This document shows positions 1-10,314 of a DNA stretch of 43,537 bases, piece by piece. The translations under genes were made by a program, and so were the position numbers. Under the pieces are notes generated by a model. It worked only from the letters and a program-made list of their open reading frames with translations. It did not search any database and was not told the origin of the DNA. The first letter of the stretch is position 1; each line of letters begins with the position of its first letter. This DNA is from a virus, in the IMG/VR virus record IMGVR_UViG_3300008113_000264, positions 1-43,537 of that record; one strand, 5' to 3'.

Positions 1-72
1 GTGTAATAGTATTTGTTGGTGTAATAGTATTTGTTGGTGTAATAGTATTTGTTGGTGTAATAGTATTTGTTG
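1..72 (-). repeat. Perfect 18-base tandem repeat, four copies
   Basis: Four identical 18-base units that on the minus strand encode TPTNTI repeats, continuing into looser TPT-coding repeats up to about 560. Confidence 0.95.
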
Positions 73-1633
73 GGGTTTCTGTTGGTGTTGGAGTGCTGGT
101 AGGTGTTGGAGTGTTGGTAGGAGTTTCAACTTGAGTAGATGTTGGAGTATTTGTTGGAGTTTCCGTAGGCGTTGGTGTAATAGTATTCGTAGGAGTATTT
201 GTTGGAGTTTCTGTAGGTGTTTGAGTTGGAGTTTCTGTAGGCGTGATAGTATTTGTTGGTGTTTGTGTTATTGTTTGTGTTATTGTTTGTGTTGGTGTTT
301 TAGTTGGAGTTTGTGTTTTAGTTGGTGTTTTAGTTTGTGTAGGGGTTTTAGTTAAAGTTTTAGTTGGGGTGTTGGTAGTTGTATTAGTTGGGGTGTTAGT
401 AGGGGTTTCAGTATTTGTTGGCGTAGGTGTATTAGTAGGGGTTTCAGTATTTGTTGGCGTAGGTGTATTAGTTGACGTATTGGTATTAGTAGGTGTAATT
501 GTATTTGTTGGTGTATTTGTTGGTGTTTTCGTATTTGTTGGAGTAGGTGTTGGTGATGGACAAATATTAACATCATTACATTCAATACAACCGTCAACCC
601 AGTAATTGTAATATACTGGTTTAGTATTATCCCAAGTTTTAGTTGGTGTTGATGTTAATGATATGGCAACTACCTGATAACAAATTCCGTCAGTACCAAC
701 CACAATGTAACCTCTATCACCATCAATATCAGGTGAATAGATTGTCGGTAATTTCATAATCCCAATACCAAATCCGGTAGAACAACAACTAATTACATCA
801 AAGAATGAAAAGTTGGTTGTTGGTGTTACAGTTGGAGTATTAGTTGATGTTACAGTATTAGTTGGAGTATTGGTTGGTGTTTCTGTAAGTGTTGGAGTGG
901 TTGTAGACGTTGGAGTTGGAGTTGGTAATACTGAGTTTGAGAAATCATAAGCATAACCCGACATATTACAATTGAAAGGTGTTGCAAATGGGGTTGGTGT
1001 TGGAGTATTAGTTGTGGTATTAGTTGGTGTTACAGTGTTTGTTGGTGTGTTTGTTGGTGTGTTGGTAGGAGTTTCAGTTAGAGTAGGTGTTGAAGTTTTA
1101 GTTGGCGTATTTGTTGGTGTATTTGTAGATGTTTGTGTCGGAGTATTTGTTGGTGTGGTGGTTGGTGTCTTAGTTAAAGTATTTGTTGGTGTATTTGTGG
1201 GAGTATTCGTTGATGTTTGTGTTGGAGTATTTGTTATTGTATTTGTAGGTGTATTTGTTGAAGTTTTTGTAGGTGTGTTAGTAGGTGTATTTGTTGAAGT
1301 TTTTGTCGGCGTGTTAGTTGACGTATTTGTAGGTGTAATAGTATTTGTAGGAGTGTTAGTAGGTGTTTTTGTAGGTGTAATAGTGTTTGTCGGTGTGTTT
1401 GTCGGTGTTTGAGTTTTTGTTGGTGTATTCGTAGGTGTAATAGTGTTTGTCGGTGTGTTAGTTGGTGTGTTTGTTGAAGTTATTGTATTAGTTGGAGTCT
1501 TTGTATTAGTCGGAGTGTTAGTTGGTGTTTTTGTATTAGTCGGAGTTTGAGTAGGTGTCGGACTAGGACATGGGTGTTGTGAATTACAAGTAATACAACC
1601 TGTTGATTGGTCTAAATCCACATAAACATTATT
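1..1633 (-). CDS. Thr-Pro-repeat surface/tail-fibre-like protein, downstream segment, cut by window edge
   Basis: This frame is open from the window edge to about position 1633 and lies +1 relative to the 772-aa protein that starts at 3950. It has no convincing start codon, so it is probably the continuation of that protein after a frame change. It holds long Thr-Pro-Thr linkers and two folded-looking modules. One (about 561-830) begins with a Cys-Cys pair (DVISCC), carries GICYQV and ends in [12 protein letters not shown]. The other (about 921-1003) contains [11 protein letters not shown] third module just inside the frame ends [17 protein letters not shown]. The role is inferred to be an extended virion surface or receptor-binding fibre in which Cys-rich domains are spaced by stiff Pro/Thr linkers. 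Enzymatic activity is not suggested by anything visible. The C-terminus lies outside the window. Confidence 0.6.
921..1003 (-). repeat. Near-identical duplicate of 2161-2243 ([10 protein letters not shown] module)
   Basis: About 80 bases shared with 2161-2243 with only a handful of differences, encoding the same [19 protein letters not shown] module. Confidence 0.9.
985..1561 (-). repeat. TPT-coding repeat tract
   Basis: Degenerate 12- to 24-base units encoding TPTN/TPTK-type linkers. Confidence 0.9.
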
Positions 1634-3950
1634 AGGATTTCCAATATCCGATACTGTTATCACAACATGAGATAACACCAAACATAATATATGGTGTTGT
1701 TGGTGTAACGGTTTGAGTTGGAGTTTTAGTTGGGGTAATTGTATTCGTTGGAGTATTAGTTGGGGTGATTGTATTAGTTGGGGTCTTAGTCGGAGTAATA
1801 GTATTGGTTGGCGTATTAGTTGGAGTATTGGTTGAAGTAATAGTATTAGTCGGAGTATTAGTTGAGGTTATAGTATTTGTTGGAGTGTTTGTTGCGGTGT
1901 TTGTCGGAGTTTTAGTTGGTGTATTTGTTGGTGTATTTGTAGATGTTTGAGTTGGTGTTGAAGTTTTAGTATTTGTTGGAGTTATGGTATTTGTTGGTGT
2001 ATTTGTTGGTGTGGTAGTAGGTGTCTTAGTTAAAGTATTTGTTGGGGTATTTGTCGGTGTGTTTGTTGATGTTTTCGTTATAGTTTGGGTTGGAGTGTTT
2101 GTCGGTGTGTTTGTTGAGGTGTTAGTTGGTGTTGAGGTTTGAGTTGTTGTTGGTGTTGGGGTTGGTAAAACTGAGTTTGAGAAATCATAAGCATAACCTG
2201 ACATATTACAATTGAAAGGTGTTGCAAACGGTGTTGGTGTTGGTGTTTGGGTTGGAGTATTCGTATTAGTAGGTGTAGGTGTAGGTGTTGAAGTATTTGT
2301 CGGAGTACTTTTAGGAGTTCCTGTTGGGGTTACAGTATTTGTTGATGTGATAGTGTTGGTCGGCGTAATTGTATTTGTTGGTGTAATCGTATTTGTTGGA
2401 GTATTTGTTGGAGTTTGTGTTTGTGTAGGTGTTTGAGTTTTAGTATTCGTAGGTGTGATAGTATTTGTTGGTGTTATTGTATTTGTAGGGGTAATTGTGT
2501 TTGTAGGTGTTTTTGTTGGAGTCTGAGTTTTTGTAGGCGTTTGTGTAGACGTTTGTGTAATAGTTTGAGTAGGTGTTTGTGTAATAGTTTGAGTAGGTGT
2601 TTTAGTTGGTGTCTGTGTTGATGTATTTGTAGGTGTTTGAGTAGGTGTTTCAGTAGGTGTTTGAGTAGGTGTTTGTGTCGGTGTTTGAGTAGGAGTTTCA
2701 GTCGGTGTTTGAGTTGGAGTTTCGGTTGGCGTTTGAGTTGGAGTTTCGGTTGGCGTTTGAGTTGGAGTTTCGGTTGGCGTTTGAGTAGGTGTCTCTGTAG
2801 GTGTTTGGGTTGGAGTTTCTGTTGGTGTTTGGGTTGGAGTTTCTGTATTAGTAGGGGTTGGAGTTTGAGTTGACGTTTCTGTTGGTGTTTGAGTAGGTGT
2901 CTCTGTTGGTGTTGGTGTAGAAGTTTGCGTTGGGGTCTCTGTTGGTGTAATTGTGTTAGTCGGCGTAATTGTATTAGTTGGTGTTGGTGTAGAAGTCTCT
3001 GTAGGTGTTTGAGTAGGTGTTTCAGTAGGTGTTTGAGTAGGTGTTTCAGTTGGCGTTTGTGTTGGGGTTTGTGTAGGTGTTTCAGTTGGCGTCGGAGTTT
3101 GCGTAGGGGTTTGAGTAGATGTTTGCGTAGGTGTTTGAGTTGTTGTTGAGGTTGGTGTCGGTGTAACACATATATAATTTGGATTACGTATAAAACAATC
3201 GTTACATGTGTTACCACAATCATCCATTGATACTACGTTATTTGCAACGTATATTAATGGTGATGTTGTTGAAGCAATATTTGTTGCACAACCTGAGAAT
3301 CCTGAACTTTCAATGAAGTAAACCCCCGATAATGGTGATAGATTACCCGGTATTGAAGTTAATCTAAATTCAAGTAAAGGGTCACAACAACTTCTAAATG
3401 ATGCAACCACAGGTGGTAGTGTCGGTGTGACTGTAGGTGTTGGTGTAGGAGTTTTAGTTGGTTCAGGACAAGAACCATTAATACAAACTTGAGAAGTACT
3501 ATATGTTGTACCACCATCCGATATTGTAGGTCTTGAACCACACAAATATAATATTGTATTAGGACTTATTGTTGATTCAATATAAGAACCGTCACATTGG
3601 TACAAACTATATGTTAATGTTCTTGTAGGACTTTGGTTAATAAATTGAATACATTGACAATTGGATGGTGTTTGAGTTAAAGTGGGCGTTGTTGTTGGAG
3701 TTGGAGTTGGTGTTGGTGTTATTGAACACGGTAAATACAATATTTCCTCACACCCTTTTGAATCAGTAACTATTACAACAACTTCATTATCTAACGGTGT
3801 TCCAAAAAATTCAGGTACTTGAATTGTTAAAACAGGTGGAACTGAAACAACTCCTGTAAGAACGACTTGACAATACGATAATGTTTTATCGCAAATTGTG
3901 ATATCATACGGAGAATATCCCGTTAAACTTGTAATACTAATATAACTCAT
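1632..3950 (-). CDS. Thr-Pro-repeat surface/tail-fibre-like protein (772 aa to a premature stop)
   Basis: The N-terminal ~80 residues look like a small folded domain, possibly for virion attachment. It is followed by a Cys-rich module starting NCQCIQF, a short Pro-Thr linker and a second Cys module (SCCDPLLEF to [12 protein letters not shown]). A tract of some 300 residues made almost only of [11 protein letters not shown] and TPTN units follows, then a [10 protein letters not shown] module and another TPT tract. The frame stops soon after [14 protein letters not shown]. Comparison with the homologous module near 561-830 shows that the expected continuation is in the +1 frame, so the product is probably truncated or the sequence carries a lesion. 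The ATG at 3950 is preceded by TATTTAT 10 bases upstream and an A-rich stretch. Orientation and linkers match the next two genes. A fibre or adhesin role is inferred. Confidence 0.7.
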   Translation of the reverse strand: MSYISITSLTGYSPYDITICDKTLSYCQVVLTGVVSVPPVLTIQVPEFFGTPLDNEVVVIVTDSKGCEEILYLPCSITPTPTPTPTTTPTLTQTPSNCQCIQFINQSPTRTLTYSLYQCDGSYIESTISPNTILYLCGSRPTISDGGTTYSTSQVCINGSCPEPTKTPTPTPTVTPTLPPVVASFRSCCDPLLEFRLTSIPGNLSPLSGVYFIESSGFSGCATNIASTTSPLIYVANNVVSMDDCGNTCNDCFIRNPNYICVTPTPTSTTTQTPTQTSTQTPTQTPTPTETPTQTPTQTPTETPTQTPTETPTQTPTETSTPTPTNTITPTNTITPTETPTQTSTPTPTETPTQTPTETSTQTPTPTNTETPTQTPTETPTQTPTETPTQTPTETPTQTPTETPTQTPTETPTQTPTETPTQTPTQTPTQTPTETPTQTPTNTSTQTPTKTPTQTITQTPTQTITQTSTQTPTKTQTPTKTPTNTITPTNTITPTNTITPTNTKTQTPTQTQTPTNTPTNTITPTNTITPTNTITSTNTVTPTGTPKSTPTNTSTPTPTPTNTNTPTQTPTPTPFATPFNCNMSGYAYDFSNSVLPTPTPTTTQTSTPTNTSTNTPTNTPTQTITKTSTNTPTNTPTNTLTKTPTTTPTNTPTNTITPTNTKTSTPTQTSTNTPTNTPTKTPTNTATNTPTNTITSTNTPTNTITSTNTPTNTPTNTITPTKTPTNTITPTNTPTNTITPTKTPTQTVTPTTPYIMFGVISCCDNSIGYWKS
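1696..2160 (-). repeat. TPT-coding repeat tract
   Basis: Degenerate repeats encoding TPTN/TPTK linkers between the [10 protein letters not shown] module and the next Cys module. Confidence 0.9.
2161..2243 (-). repeat. Near-identical duplicate of 921-1003 ([10 protein letters not shown] module)
   Basis: Second copy of the module; see 921-1003. Confidence 0.9.
2225..3165 (-). repeat. Long TPT-coding repeat tract
   Basis: The longest tract, about 310 codons. It contains three perfect copies of a 24-base unit (2711-2782) encoding TPTETPTQ-type octads. Confidence 0.9.
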
Positions 3951-3960
3951 TTCTTATTTA

Positions 3961-3967
3961 ATAAATA
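3961..3967 (-). promoter_or_regulatory. TATTTAT motif (late-promoter candidate)
   Basis: TATTTAT on the minus strand, 10 bases before the ATG of the 772-aa Thr-Pro gene, in the ~100-base gap after the LamG gene. Nothing else is apparent in the gap. Confidence 0.45.
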
Positions 3968-4051
3968 CCAAGGGTTAGGTATTTCATATAATATTTTAAT
4001 AAAAAAAATAACCTTGAATAAAAAAAATTAAATAGATGATTAAGTTGTGAG

Positions 4052-6316
4052 TTACAAACCGTAATTTGTTTTAGTTGTGTTGAAGTTTTGTAAGACTTGT
4101 CCGGAGGTTAATCCTACGTTATATATTTGAACCCCACCTAATCTATAAGAACAAGAGGTTGTTGTTGTGGTCAAATCCGTAGTGGATGGGTATCCGAAAT
4201 TGAAATACATTGGTAAACTACTACCATCATTGTATGGTGTTTCTCTTGAATAAGTTGATATTCCAACCATTGCTCCGTTTACATACGCGGTAAGTGTGGT
4301 TCCATTATATGTCCAACCAACATAATACCAATTATTCAGAGAGTGAGTAATAGATGATGTTATTGGTGCTGGACCATTGATAGTGTATGGCCAAACTCCG
4401 AATAAAAATCTATCACTAGAATCCCTTTGAATTTGAACATCAAACCAACCAAAGTCAGGTGCAAGAGACCCTTGTTCAGAATAAATCACACCATTTGATG
4501 TCGGATAAATCCAAAGAAAAATAGATTGAGTAGTACCTGTGTTAACAGGTGATAAATATGGGTTGATGTCAGAAGTGTTTATGTATTCGGACGAACCACC
4601 CTCAATAGTTAAATATTTTGGTGATGCGTTAGTGTATGAAATAACCCCTGTCATTTCTCCGTTTATATTCCCTTGTAAGTCAGTTATTACTGACCCCGTA
4701 CCATTATAAGAACTATTATTTTGAATATCCCAATTCATTATTAAACCTGAACTAACTAATTCTGTTGTTGGTGTAACTGTTGGTGTTATTGTAGGAGTCA
4801 CTGTTGGTGTTGGAGTTTCGGTATTAGTTGGTGTGGGGGTTGGGGTTTCAGTTGGAGTATTAGTCGGAGTTTCAGTTGGAGTATTAGTCGGAGTTTCAGT
4901 TGGAGTATTAGTAGGTGTTTCAGTAGGAGTTTGTGTTGGAGTATTAGTTGGAGTTTGTGTTGGAGTATTAGTTGGAGTATTAGTTGGAGTTTCAGAATTT
5001 GTTGGTGTTGGTGTTACATCAAAAATATCTGTACTAGTTGGGGTAAGTGTTGGTGTATTTGTTGGTGTATTTGTTGGTGTATTTGTTGGTGTAGGTTGTG
5101 GAGGTTTTGAATATGGACAATTTATATCAAACATCATTTGACAGATACTATTTGATAAAAATTCAGTAATTTCATTATCTGAAAATACGTATTGATTATC
5201 TACCGACTCAAATATTAAATTTTGTAAATTATTTGTATATTGACTATAACTTAAACCAAATGGTGATTTAAATTTAGATAATAATACCATACCAAAAAAC
5301 ATATTTTGTCCGGCAATTATGTAACTTGAATCTAACTGTGATGGGTCATCTATCTTTCTTTTGTCAATAAGTTTAACAATATTACTACCCCACGTATCAC
5401 CCGTAATAGTAAACCATACATAAGTGATTGATGGTGATAAACCTAATGTGTTGTAATTATTATATGAATGCCATTCACCACCAATACCGTTACCACAACC
5501 ATAAATACCGTCAGATATTGATGCTGAACGTAATCCAAAACCTGGAAATCCTGATTCACCCGGTGAAAATTGGGTAACTGTTGAACCAAATCTCATCAAA
5601 CTTAATTGTGGCCAAACAACTCTAGGTCCAACAAAATAATTGTTACCTATTGTACCATAAACTTTTGGTCCGCCCTCATTAATTAAAATGTAGTTACCAC
5701 CATTAAACATATTAAAACCACCGTTGGTAATACTAATAACACCAGGAATGTATGCGTATAAATAATGATTATTTAACTGTGAATAATATGTATACGAGTG
5801 TAAATTCCACCAATTATAATATTGGTCAATACACATTAATTGAGTTGGTGTTGGTGTTACTGTACTTGTAGTTGTTTGAGTTGGTGTTTGAGTTGGTGTT
5901 TGGGTCGGAGTTGTTGTATTAGTAGGTGTTTGGGTTGGTGTCTGAGTAGGTGTTTGGGTTGGTGTTGTTGTATTAGTAGGTGTTATTGTTGGTGTGATTA
6001 AACAAGGATTTTGTGTTATTGTTACTGTTGGTGTTGTTGTCGGAGTTGTGGTTGGTGTTTTAGTTGGTGTTGTTGTCGGAGTTGTGGTTGGTGTTGGTCT
6101 GTAAACATTTAGTATATTAGGACAATTATCACCAACAACTAATATTGTATAAGTACCATAAACCTCACGTGGAGGTGTTAAATTTGATGGGTCAAATTCA
6201 AATGGTAAGGTAATTTGACCTAAATTAATAACAACGTTATCATTATCAGGTTTAAATAATACCTCAGATAATTCACCATCATAATTTATACTTGATATAA
6301 TAATTTTTTCACTCAT
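4052..6316 (-). CDS. Thr-Pro-linked virion surface protein with C-terminal LamG-like domain
   Basis: 754 aa. Residues 1-72 form a small N-terminal domain comparable in position to that of the 772-aa neighbour. Residues 74-160 are a TPT linker. Residues 160 to about 430 form a Tyr/Asn/Gly-rich globular region of unknown fold that ends near [12 protein letters not shown] second TPT linker precedes residues 519-754. This last part resembles the concanavalin-like LamG/Laminin_G_3 fold: [10 protein letters not shown] at its start, an SIFLWIYP strand, then [20 protein letters not shown] and a closing LGGVQIYN strand. Such domains usually bind glycans or act as fibre tips. The start lies 2 bases downstream of the TAA of the 1031-aa gene, so the two are probably translated together. 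Receptor binding is inferred, not shown. Confidence 0.75.
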   Translation of the reverse strand: MSEKIIISSINYDGELSEVLFKPDNDNVVINLGQITLPFEFDPSNLTPPREVYGTYTILVVGDNCPNILNVYRPTPTTTPTTTPTKTPTTTPTTTPTVTITQNPCLITPTITPTNTTTPTQTPTQTPTQTPTNTTTPTQTPTQTPTQTTTSTVTPTPTQLMCIDQYYNWWNLHSYTYYSQLNNHYLYAYIPGVISITNGGFNMFNGGNYILINEGGPKVYGTIGNNYFVGPRVVWPQLSLMRFGSTVTQFSPGESGFPGFGLRSASISDGIYGCGNGIGGEWHSYNNYNTLGLSPSITYVWFTITGDTWGSNIVKLIDKRKIDDPSQLDSSYIIAGQNMFFGMVLLSKFKSPFGLSYSQYTNNLQNLIFESVDNQYVFSDNEITEFLSNSICQMMFDINCPYSKPPQPTPTNTPTNTPTNTPTLTPTSTDIFDVTPTPTNSETPTNTPTNTPTQTPTNTPTQTPTETPTNTPTETPTNTPTETPTNTPTETPTPTPTNTETPTPTVTPTITPTVTPTTELVSSGLIMNWDIQNNSSYNGTGSVITDLQGNINGEMTGVISYTNASPKYLTIEGGSSEYINTSDINPYLSPVNTGTTQSIFLWIYPTSNGVIYSEQGSLAPDFGWFDVQIQRDSSDRFLFGVWPYTINGPAPITSSITHSLNNWYYVGWTYNGTTLTAYVNGAMVGISTYSRETPYNDGSSLPMYFNFGYPSTTDLTTTTTSCSYRLGGVQIYNVGLTSGQVLQNFNTTKTNYGL
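4763..5095 (-). repeat. TPT-coding repeat tract
   Basis: Linker preceding the LamG domain. It includes two perfect 24-base units (4847-4894) and a partial third. Confidence 0.9.
5837..6097 (-). repeat. TPT-coding repeat tract
   Basis: Linker after the N-terminal domain of the LamG protein. Confidence 0.9.
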
Positions 6317-6318
6317 AC

Positions 6319-9300
6319 TTAAAAGTTATTTTCAACGGCAAGACATATTTCACCACTCATTGATATCAATTTTGACATATCAGCAAATGATATAAACGCT
6401 CTACCTTGTTTACCCCAACTTCTTCCCCAACTATTTTTAATTCTAAATTGTTGTTTAACTAAATCAACCCCATTTATAACATATGCGTGTCCACCAACAA
6501 TTCTACCCGTCGCTTTGATAAGTCCATTAGTGTCAGGGTAAAACATATTTTGATACCAATATGTACCCACAACAACAGGTCCTAAATTATAAACAGTGTT
6601 AATTAATGTGTTAACATCAAATGCCCAATAGTATGATTTAATTTTACCTGTATTTAATAAATACTTAGCACCCGCTCTGACCGAAGTTCCCGCATAATTT
6701 TCACCTGGCCACTCATCAATTTTTTGAGCTTCATTATAGATTAATGTTGGATTAATTATTGGTGGAGTATTATCGTGAGTAATCGGTCCGTCTTCAATCC
6801 AATGTGCCCAAGCATATCCAACACATTGTGGTGTATTACCTTGATTACCCCACCATTCTTCATCACCCCAATATTTAAATGTGGGTAAACCTGAAGTTGA
6901 TGGTGTTGGTGTTATACTTTTTGTTGGTGTAGGTGTATTAGGTGGATTTTTTGTTGGTGTAGGTGTTGGTATAGGTTTTTTAGTTTTAGATGGTGTAGGA
7001 GTTGGTCTTGGTCTTATAAAAATTTTTGTCACTATAGGTTTTGCTTGAAATGTAAAATGGTCATTTATTAAAAATTTATCATCCCTAACGTCTCTATGAT
7101 ATAATCTACCTAATAATGTTACGTTAGGTTGTAATTGACCGTTTTGTAATACATATGTAAAATCGTTAGGTAAACAAACTTCAGTTGAACAATCGGGACA
7201 ATCAGGATTATACATCCTAAATGTATTTTTTAATAAATTAAAGTTATGTTTTACTTCGGGTGCTGATAATGGTGACACATACATTCTAAATTGTGATATA
7301 CCACCCTCAAATGTTCCAGCAAAATTTTCGTTAATTAATATATTAGTATTTAACTCGCTAAATGTAGTGCCCGATAAATCTTTACTTGATAAACACTCAG
7401 GGTCTTGAATATATGGACCGTTAGGTAATGTTGTTGATGAAAAAGTTAAACTTTCTCTTAACCCTTGAGTACCACCACCCCAAGAAACATTAAATGGAAC
7501 ACCTATTTGTTTTTCTTTATCGGTATTTAAACCTCTTGGAATTACCTCCTCAAAATTTTCAATTACATCAAATAACTTTCCATTTATGTAAATTTTTAAT
7601 CTACCATTTCTATAATTTTTTTCTTTTAACCATTCTTCATTTAATTTAACAAGTTCAACCTCATCAGGTTTTGGAGAACCTGTCTGAGTATATGGAACAG
7701 TAATTAATGATATTGAATTGTGTGATAGTGATTCTAATGTGTGTTTCTCAGTAATATCACCTAAACCACCGCGATAATATAAATCACAATCATTTAACCA
7801 AGTATATCTCTCCCATACGGCATTGAATTGAAACCAATGTTCTTCATTTAAAAATGTTGGATTTAAAGTTTGACATCTATCATAAATCCCTTTTTCGGTA
7901 CAATATGTTGTTACAGTATATCCTGTTTGATATGTAATACCTGTTTTCACACAATTATTAAGTACATCATCAGGACCTACCTGAGACCCATCCAACAATG
8001 ATACGGTAACACAATCACCCGTTAATGTTAACACTCTAACACCAATTTTAGGATTTTTAGGGTCACCACATAATTTAAATGCTAAACAATTTGATAACGA
8101 ATCATCCAAAGGGTTGGACTCGCAAGTATTTTCAATTGATGATTTTGTTATTGTTTCACCAATTAATGTTGTTGTTGTCGTTGTAGTATAATTGGTTGTT
8201 GTCGTTGTAGTATAATTGGTTGTTGTTGTTGTAGTATAATTGGTTGTTGTTGTTGTAGTATAATTGGTTGTTGTTGTTGTGGTGTAATTAGTTGTTGTTA
8301 ATGTTAAATAATTAATTGTTGTTGTTGTGGTATTATAAACTGTACAAGTGTGTATTTTACATTCCCAACCACATGTGTCATATGTTTCAGGTGTACAACC
8401 ACAACCTGAACAAGTCGTAGAACCTGTTTTACAAGTTGGTTCGGTTGAAGGTTTATTACAAATATCACAACCATAGTTTACATGTGGGTCGTGAATGTTA
8501 TTTATAGACCTAGGCGGGTAAACATATATACATCTACTATCAGTATGGGCGGTTGTACAACAAGAACATGTTTGTAGTTTTTCTTGTAACTCAGTTGTTA
8601 CTCTGGTGTACCCTGTTAATCCACTTGGTGAACCATCAGCATGGTGGTAAAATTTATTTTCGGCTCTAGTACCTATATAGAAAAATATGTTTTTATTGTT
8701 AGGGTAAATAACATTTAATGTTGTTTCATCATCCTCCGGTTCATATTCGTCAAATAATCTAGGTTTTAATAAAACTTCAACTGACCATCCTTTATTCATC
8801 CTTTGAGGAAAAATATCATAATCATATCCAAATAATTTATAAAATCCCTGATAAAATCCACCATATAATTCGTGGTAATTCCCTTCATACGGACTATTTT
8901 TACTAACTACTTCATATAAAACAGTTTTATCAAATCCTGAAAATCTAATGTTATTTGAGGTGTATCCCGTAACTTGAAATAATTTTAATCGTCTATCAAA
9001 GTGATATCTATCAAATTTTAACTCGTCATTAAAAAAACCATTTGTAACAGTAATTGATTCTCCTGTCATTGATGTTACAAGACCATTATCAATACCTGTT
9101 AAACCGACATCACATAAAGTTGATGATGAAAAACAAGTTTCAGTTGATGACGAATAGTAATTTTGAGAAACAAAAATATTATTAAAGTTATAATTTTTAT
9201 AATCTAAAGTTAATTTTTGAGACGTTAATGAGTTGTTAATATCAAAGTAAAAAGGTAATCTTTGACCGTAAGTTTGGGCAATAAGATATGGTGAGAATAC

Positions 9301-9414
9301 GACTTCTTGATTAAAGTCTTTCTCATCTGAAGTTAAAGACATATCGTGGGAATCTAAATTAAGTTTTACCCCCCAATTGTTCCCGTAATATTGATTAATA
9401 TTCTGACCTATCAT
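6319..9414 (-). CDS. Large virion protein: LamG-like region plus C-terminal papain-like (C1) cysteine protease
   Basis: 1031 aa. The N-terminal two-thirds look like a LamG-type beta-sandwich ([67 protein letters not shown]). It is split by a Cys-rich insert (about residues 280-355) and an Asn-Tyr/Thr repeat tract. A short Pro-Thr linker (about 800-840) leads to residues 843-1031, which match the C1A papain family. Visible are the oxyanion Gln863 next to catalytic Cys864 ([11 protein letters not shown]), His976 ([11 protein letters not shown]) and Asn994 ([11 protein letters not shown]). There is no obvious propeptide. The ATG at 9414 is preceded by TATTTAT at 10 bases. The gene is first in a minus-strand unit with the LamG and Thr-Pro genes. 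A tail or fibre-borne protease acting on host surface proteins or on its own maturation is inference. The protease assignment itself is strong. Confidence 0.85.
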   Translation of the reverse strand: MIGQNINQYYGNNWGVKLNLDSHDMSLTSDEKDFNQEVVFSPYLIAQTYGQRLPFYFDINNSLTSQKLTLDYKNYNFNNIFVSQNYYSSSTETCFSSSTLCDVGLTGIDNGLVTSMTGESITVTNGFFNDELKFDRYHFDRRLKLFQVTGYTSNNIRFSGFDKTVLYEVVSKNSPYEGNYHELYGGFYQGFYKLFGYDYDIFPQRMNKGWSVEVLLKPRLFDEYEPEDDETTLNVIYPNNKNIFFYIGTRAENKFYHHADGSPSGLTGYTRVTTELQEKLQTCSCCTTAHTDSRCIYVYPPRSINNIHDPHVNYGCDICNKPSTEPTCKTGSTTCSGCGCTPETYDTCGWECKIHTCTVYNTTTTTINYLTLTTTNYTTTTTTNYTTTTTTNYTTTTTTNYTTTTTTNYTTTTTTTLIGETITKSSIENTCESNPLDDSLSNCLAFKLCGDPKNPKIGVRVLTLTGDCVTVSLLDGSQVGPDDVLNNCVKTGITYQTGYTVTTYCTEKGIYDRCQTLNPTFLNEEHWFQFNAVWERYTWLNDCDLYYRGGLGDITEKHTLESLSHNSISLITVPYTQTGSPKPDEVELVKLNEEWLKEKNYRNGRLKIYINGKLFDVIENFEEVIPRGLNTDKEKQIGVPFNVSWGGGTQGLRESLTFSSTTLPNGPYIQDPECLSSKDLSGTTFSELNTNILINENFAGTFEGGISQFRMYVSPLSAPEVKHNFNLLKNTFRMYNPDCPDCSTEVCLPNDFTYVLQNGQLQPNVTLLGRLYHRDVRDDKFLINDHFTFQAKPIVTKIFIRPRPTPTPSKTKKPIPTPTPTKNPPNTPTPTKSITPTPSTSGLPTFKYWGDEEWWGNQGNTPQCVGYAWAHWIEDGPITHDNTPPIINPTLIYNEAQKIDEWPGENYAGTSVRAGAKYLLNTGKIKSYYWAFDVNTLINTVYNLGPVVVGTYWYQNMFYPDTNGLIKATGRIVGGHAYVINGVDLVKQQFRIKNSWGRSWGKQGRAFISFADMSKLISMSGEICLAVENNF
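8171..8290 (-). repeat. 24-base tandem repeat encoding NYTTTTTT
   Basis: Five 24-base units. Units 1-2 are identical, units 3-4 are identical, and unit 5 is diverged. Confidence 0.95.
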
Positions 9415-9424
9415 CTTTTTTATG

Positions 9425-9431
9425 ATAAATA
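9425..9431 (-). promoter_or_regulatory. TATTTAT motif (late-promoter candidate)
   Basis: TATTTAT on the minus strand, 10 bases before the ATG of the papain-domain gene. Confidence 0.45.
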
Positions 9432-9444
9432 CTCTAAACCGAAG

Positions 9445-9451
9445 TATTTAT
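9445..9451 (+). promoter_or_regulatory. TATTTAT motif (late-promoter candidate)
   Basis: TATTTAT on the plus strand, 14 bases before the ATG at 9466. Together with the site at 9425 it forms a divergent pair, each pointing toward its own gene. Confidence 0.45.
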
Positions 9452-9465
9452 TAAATAAAAATGAT

Positions 9466-10314
9466 ATGATATCATATAATACAGAATATTTTGTTAATAA
9501 TTGTTACTTTTATTTAGAAGAAAAAGGTAACAAAGTGTCGTTGTATTATTCAGTAGAGGACACTTTAACTGAATCAAGAAAAAAACACGAAAAAGTAGAA
9601 TTTGAAAAAAAAGATGTTAATCAGATTAAGTCAGTTATTAAGAAAGTTTTAAACAATAAAAAGAAATACTCAAAGTCTGAAATAACAAAATTACTTAAAC
9701 CTAAAAAAACGTCAGGTGAAATTGATGAATTGGTGGATGGTGACGGTGTATTCAAGGGGTCTGACATTCCAATTATAAATCAAACATTAGCCCCTCGTAA
9801 AACATTAGATGTGACAATTAGGTCAACAAGAGGTGCGGTAGACCCTGCAAGGATTGGTTATCGTATGTATTGGAGAGAAAGTGATGAAGAACGTGATGAT
9901 ATAGTTTCAGAGATTGACTATGAAAAAGCGTTTGGACGTGAGGAAACAGAATTTCTTGATTATGACGACACTGTTGACACATTAGAGGATATGGGGGTTG
10001 ATAACGCTGAAGAACGTGCAGACCAATTTGGAAAATTACCGGGTGAAGAAGTTGAAACTGATGAGGACGGTGACCCTATTTTAAAACAACGTTTAGTTGA
10101 AAAAGATACGTTAGAGGAGGAACAGAAACAAAGAATGGTTAAAATGTTAGAAGATATTGTTGCAAAAAAATCTAAATCTAATTCTGACGTTATTAAAAAA
10201 GAAACACCTATTAGTAAAATTTTATTAAAAAATATTAAATCAATTAAGAAAATTGCTGATAAAGAAGGTATTAGTATTTCTCAACTAATTAAAGCTTTGA
10301 AAAACAATGAATAA
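9466..10314 (+). CDS. Unknown acidic/coiled phage protein
   Basis: 283 aa when started at the ATG at 9466. The frame is open further upstream to 9391, but that stretch overlaps the start of the divergent 1031-aa gene. The 9466 start also follows a TATTTAT motif by 14 bases, so it is preferred. The sequence is Lys/Glu/Asp-rich. It begins with a short region that resembles a beta hairpin (FYLEEKGNKVSLYYSVED), followed by helical stretches and a C-terminal Lys-rich helix containing ISISQLIKAL. I do not recognise a family. It overlaps the next gene by 8 bases, so it is the first gene of a five-gene unit. The position next to the fibre genes and the late-promoter-like motif suggest a virion or assembly role, with low certainty. 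Confidence 0.6.
   Translation: MISYNTEYFVNNCYFYLEEKGNKVSLYYSVEDTLTESRKKHEKVEFEKKDVNQIKSVIKKVLNNKKKYSKSEITKLLKPKKTSGEIDELVDGDGVFKGSDIPIINQTLAPRKTLDVTIRSTRGAVDPARIGYRMYWRESDEERDDIVSEIDYEKAFGREETEFLDYDDTVDTLEDMGVDNAEERADQFGKLPGEEVETDEDGDPILKQRLVEKDTLEEEQKQRMVKMLEDIVAKKSKSNSDVIKKETPISKILLKNIKSIKKIADKEGISISQLIKALKNNE

Noticed and set aside
1-560. CRISPR-like array
   Set aside because: Repeats are direct, in frame, contiguous and lack unique spacers; they encode protein linkers.
1625-1640. TCC TAA T as an antizyme-like +1 programmed frameshift site
   Set aside because: The +1 frame already matches the homologous module upstream of this stop, so the frame change lies earlier, and a segment seems to be missing.
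1-3150. Plus-strand frames rich in Val-Gly-Val and Cys-Arg/Ser repeats
   Set aside because: They are antisense shadows of Thr-Pro-coding repeats; folded modules with normal composition exist only on the minus strand.
3951-4051. Terminator between the LamG gene and the 772-aa gene
   Set aside because: Only a weak, interrupted inverted repeat with A/T runs; not convincing.
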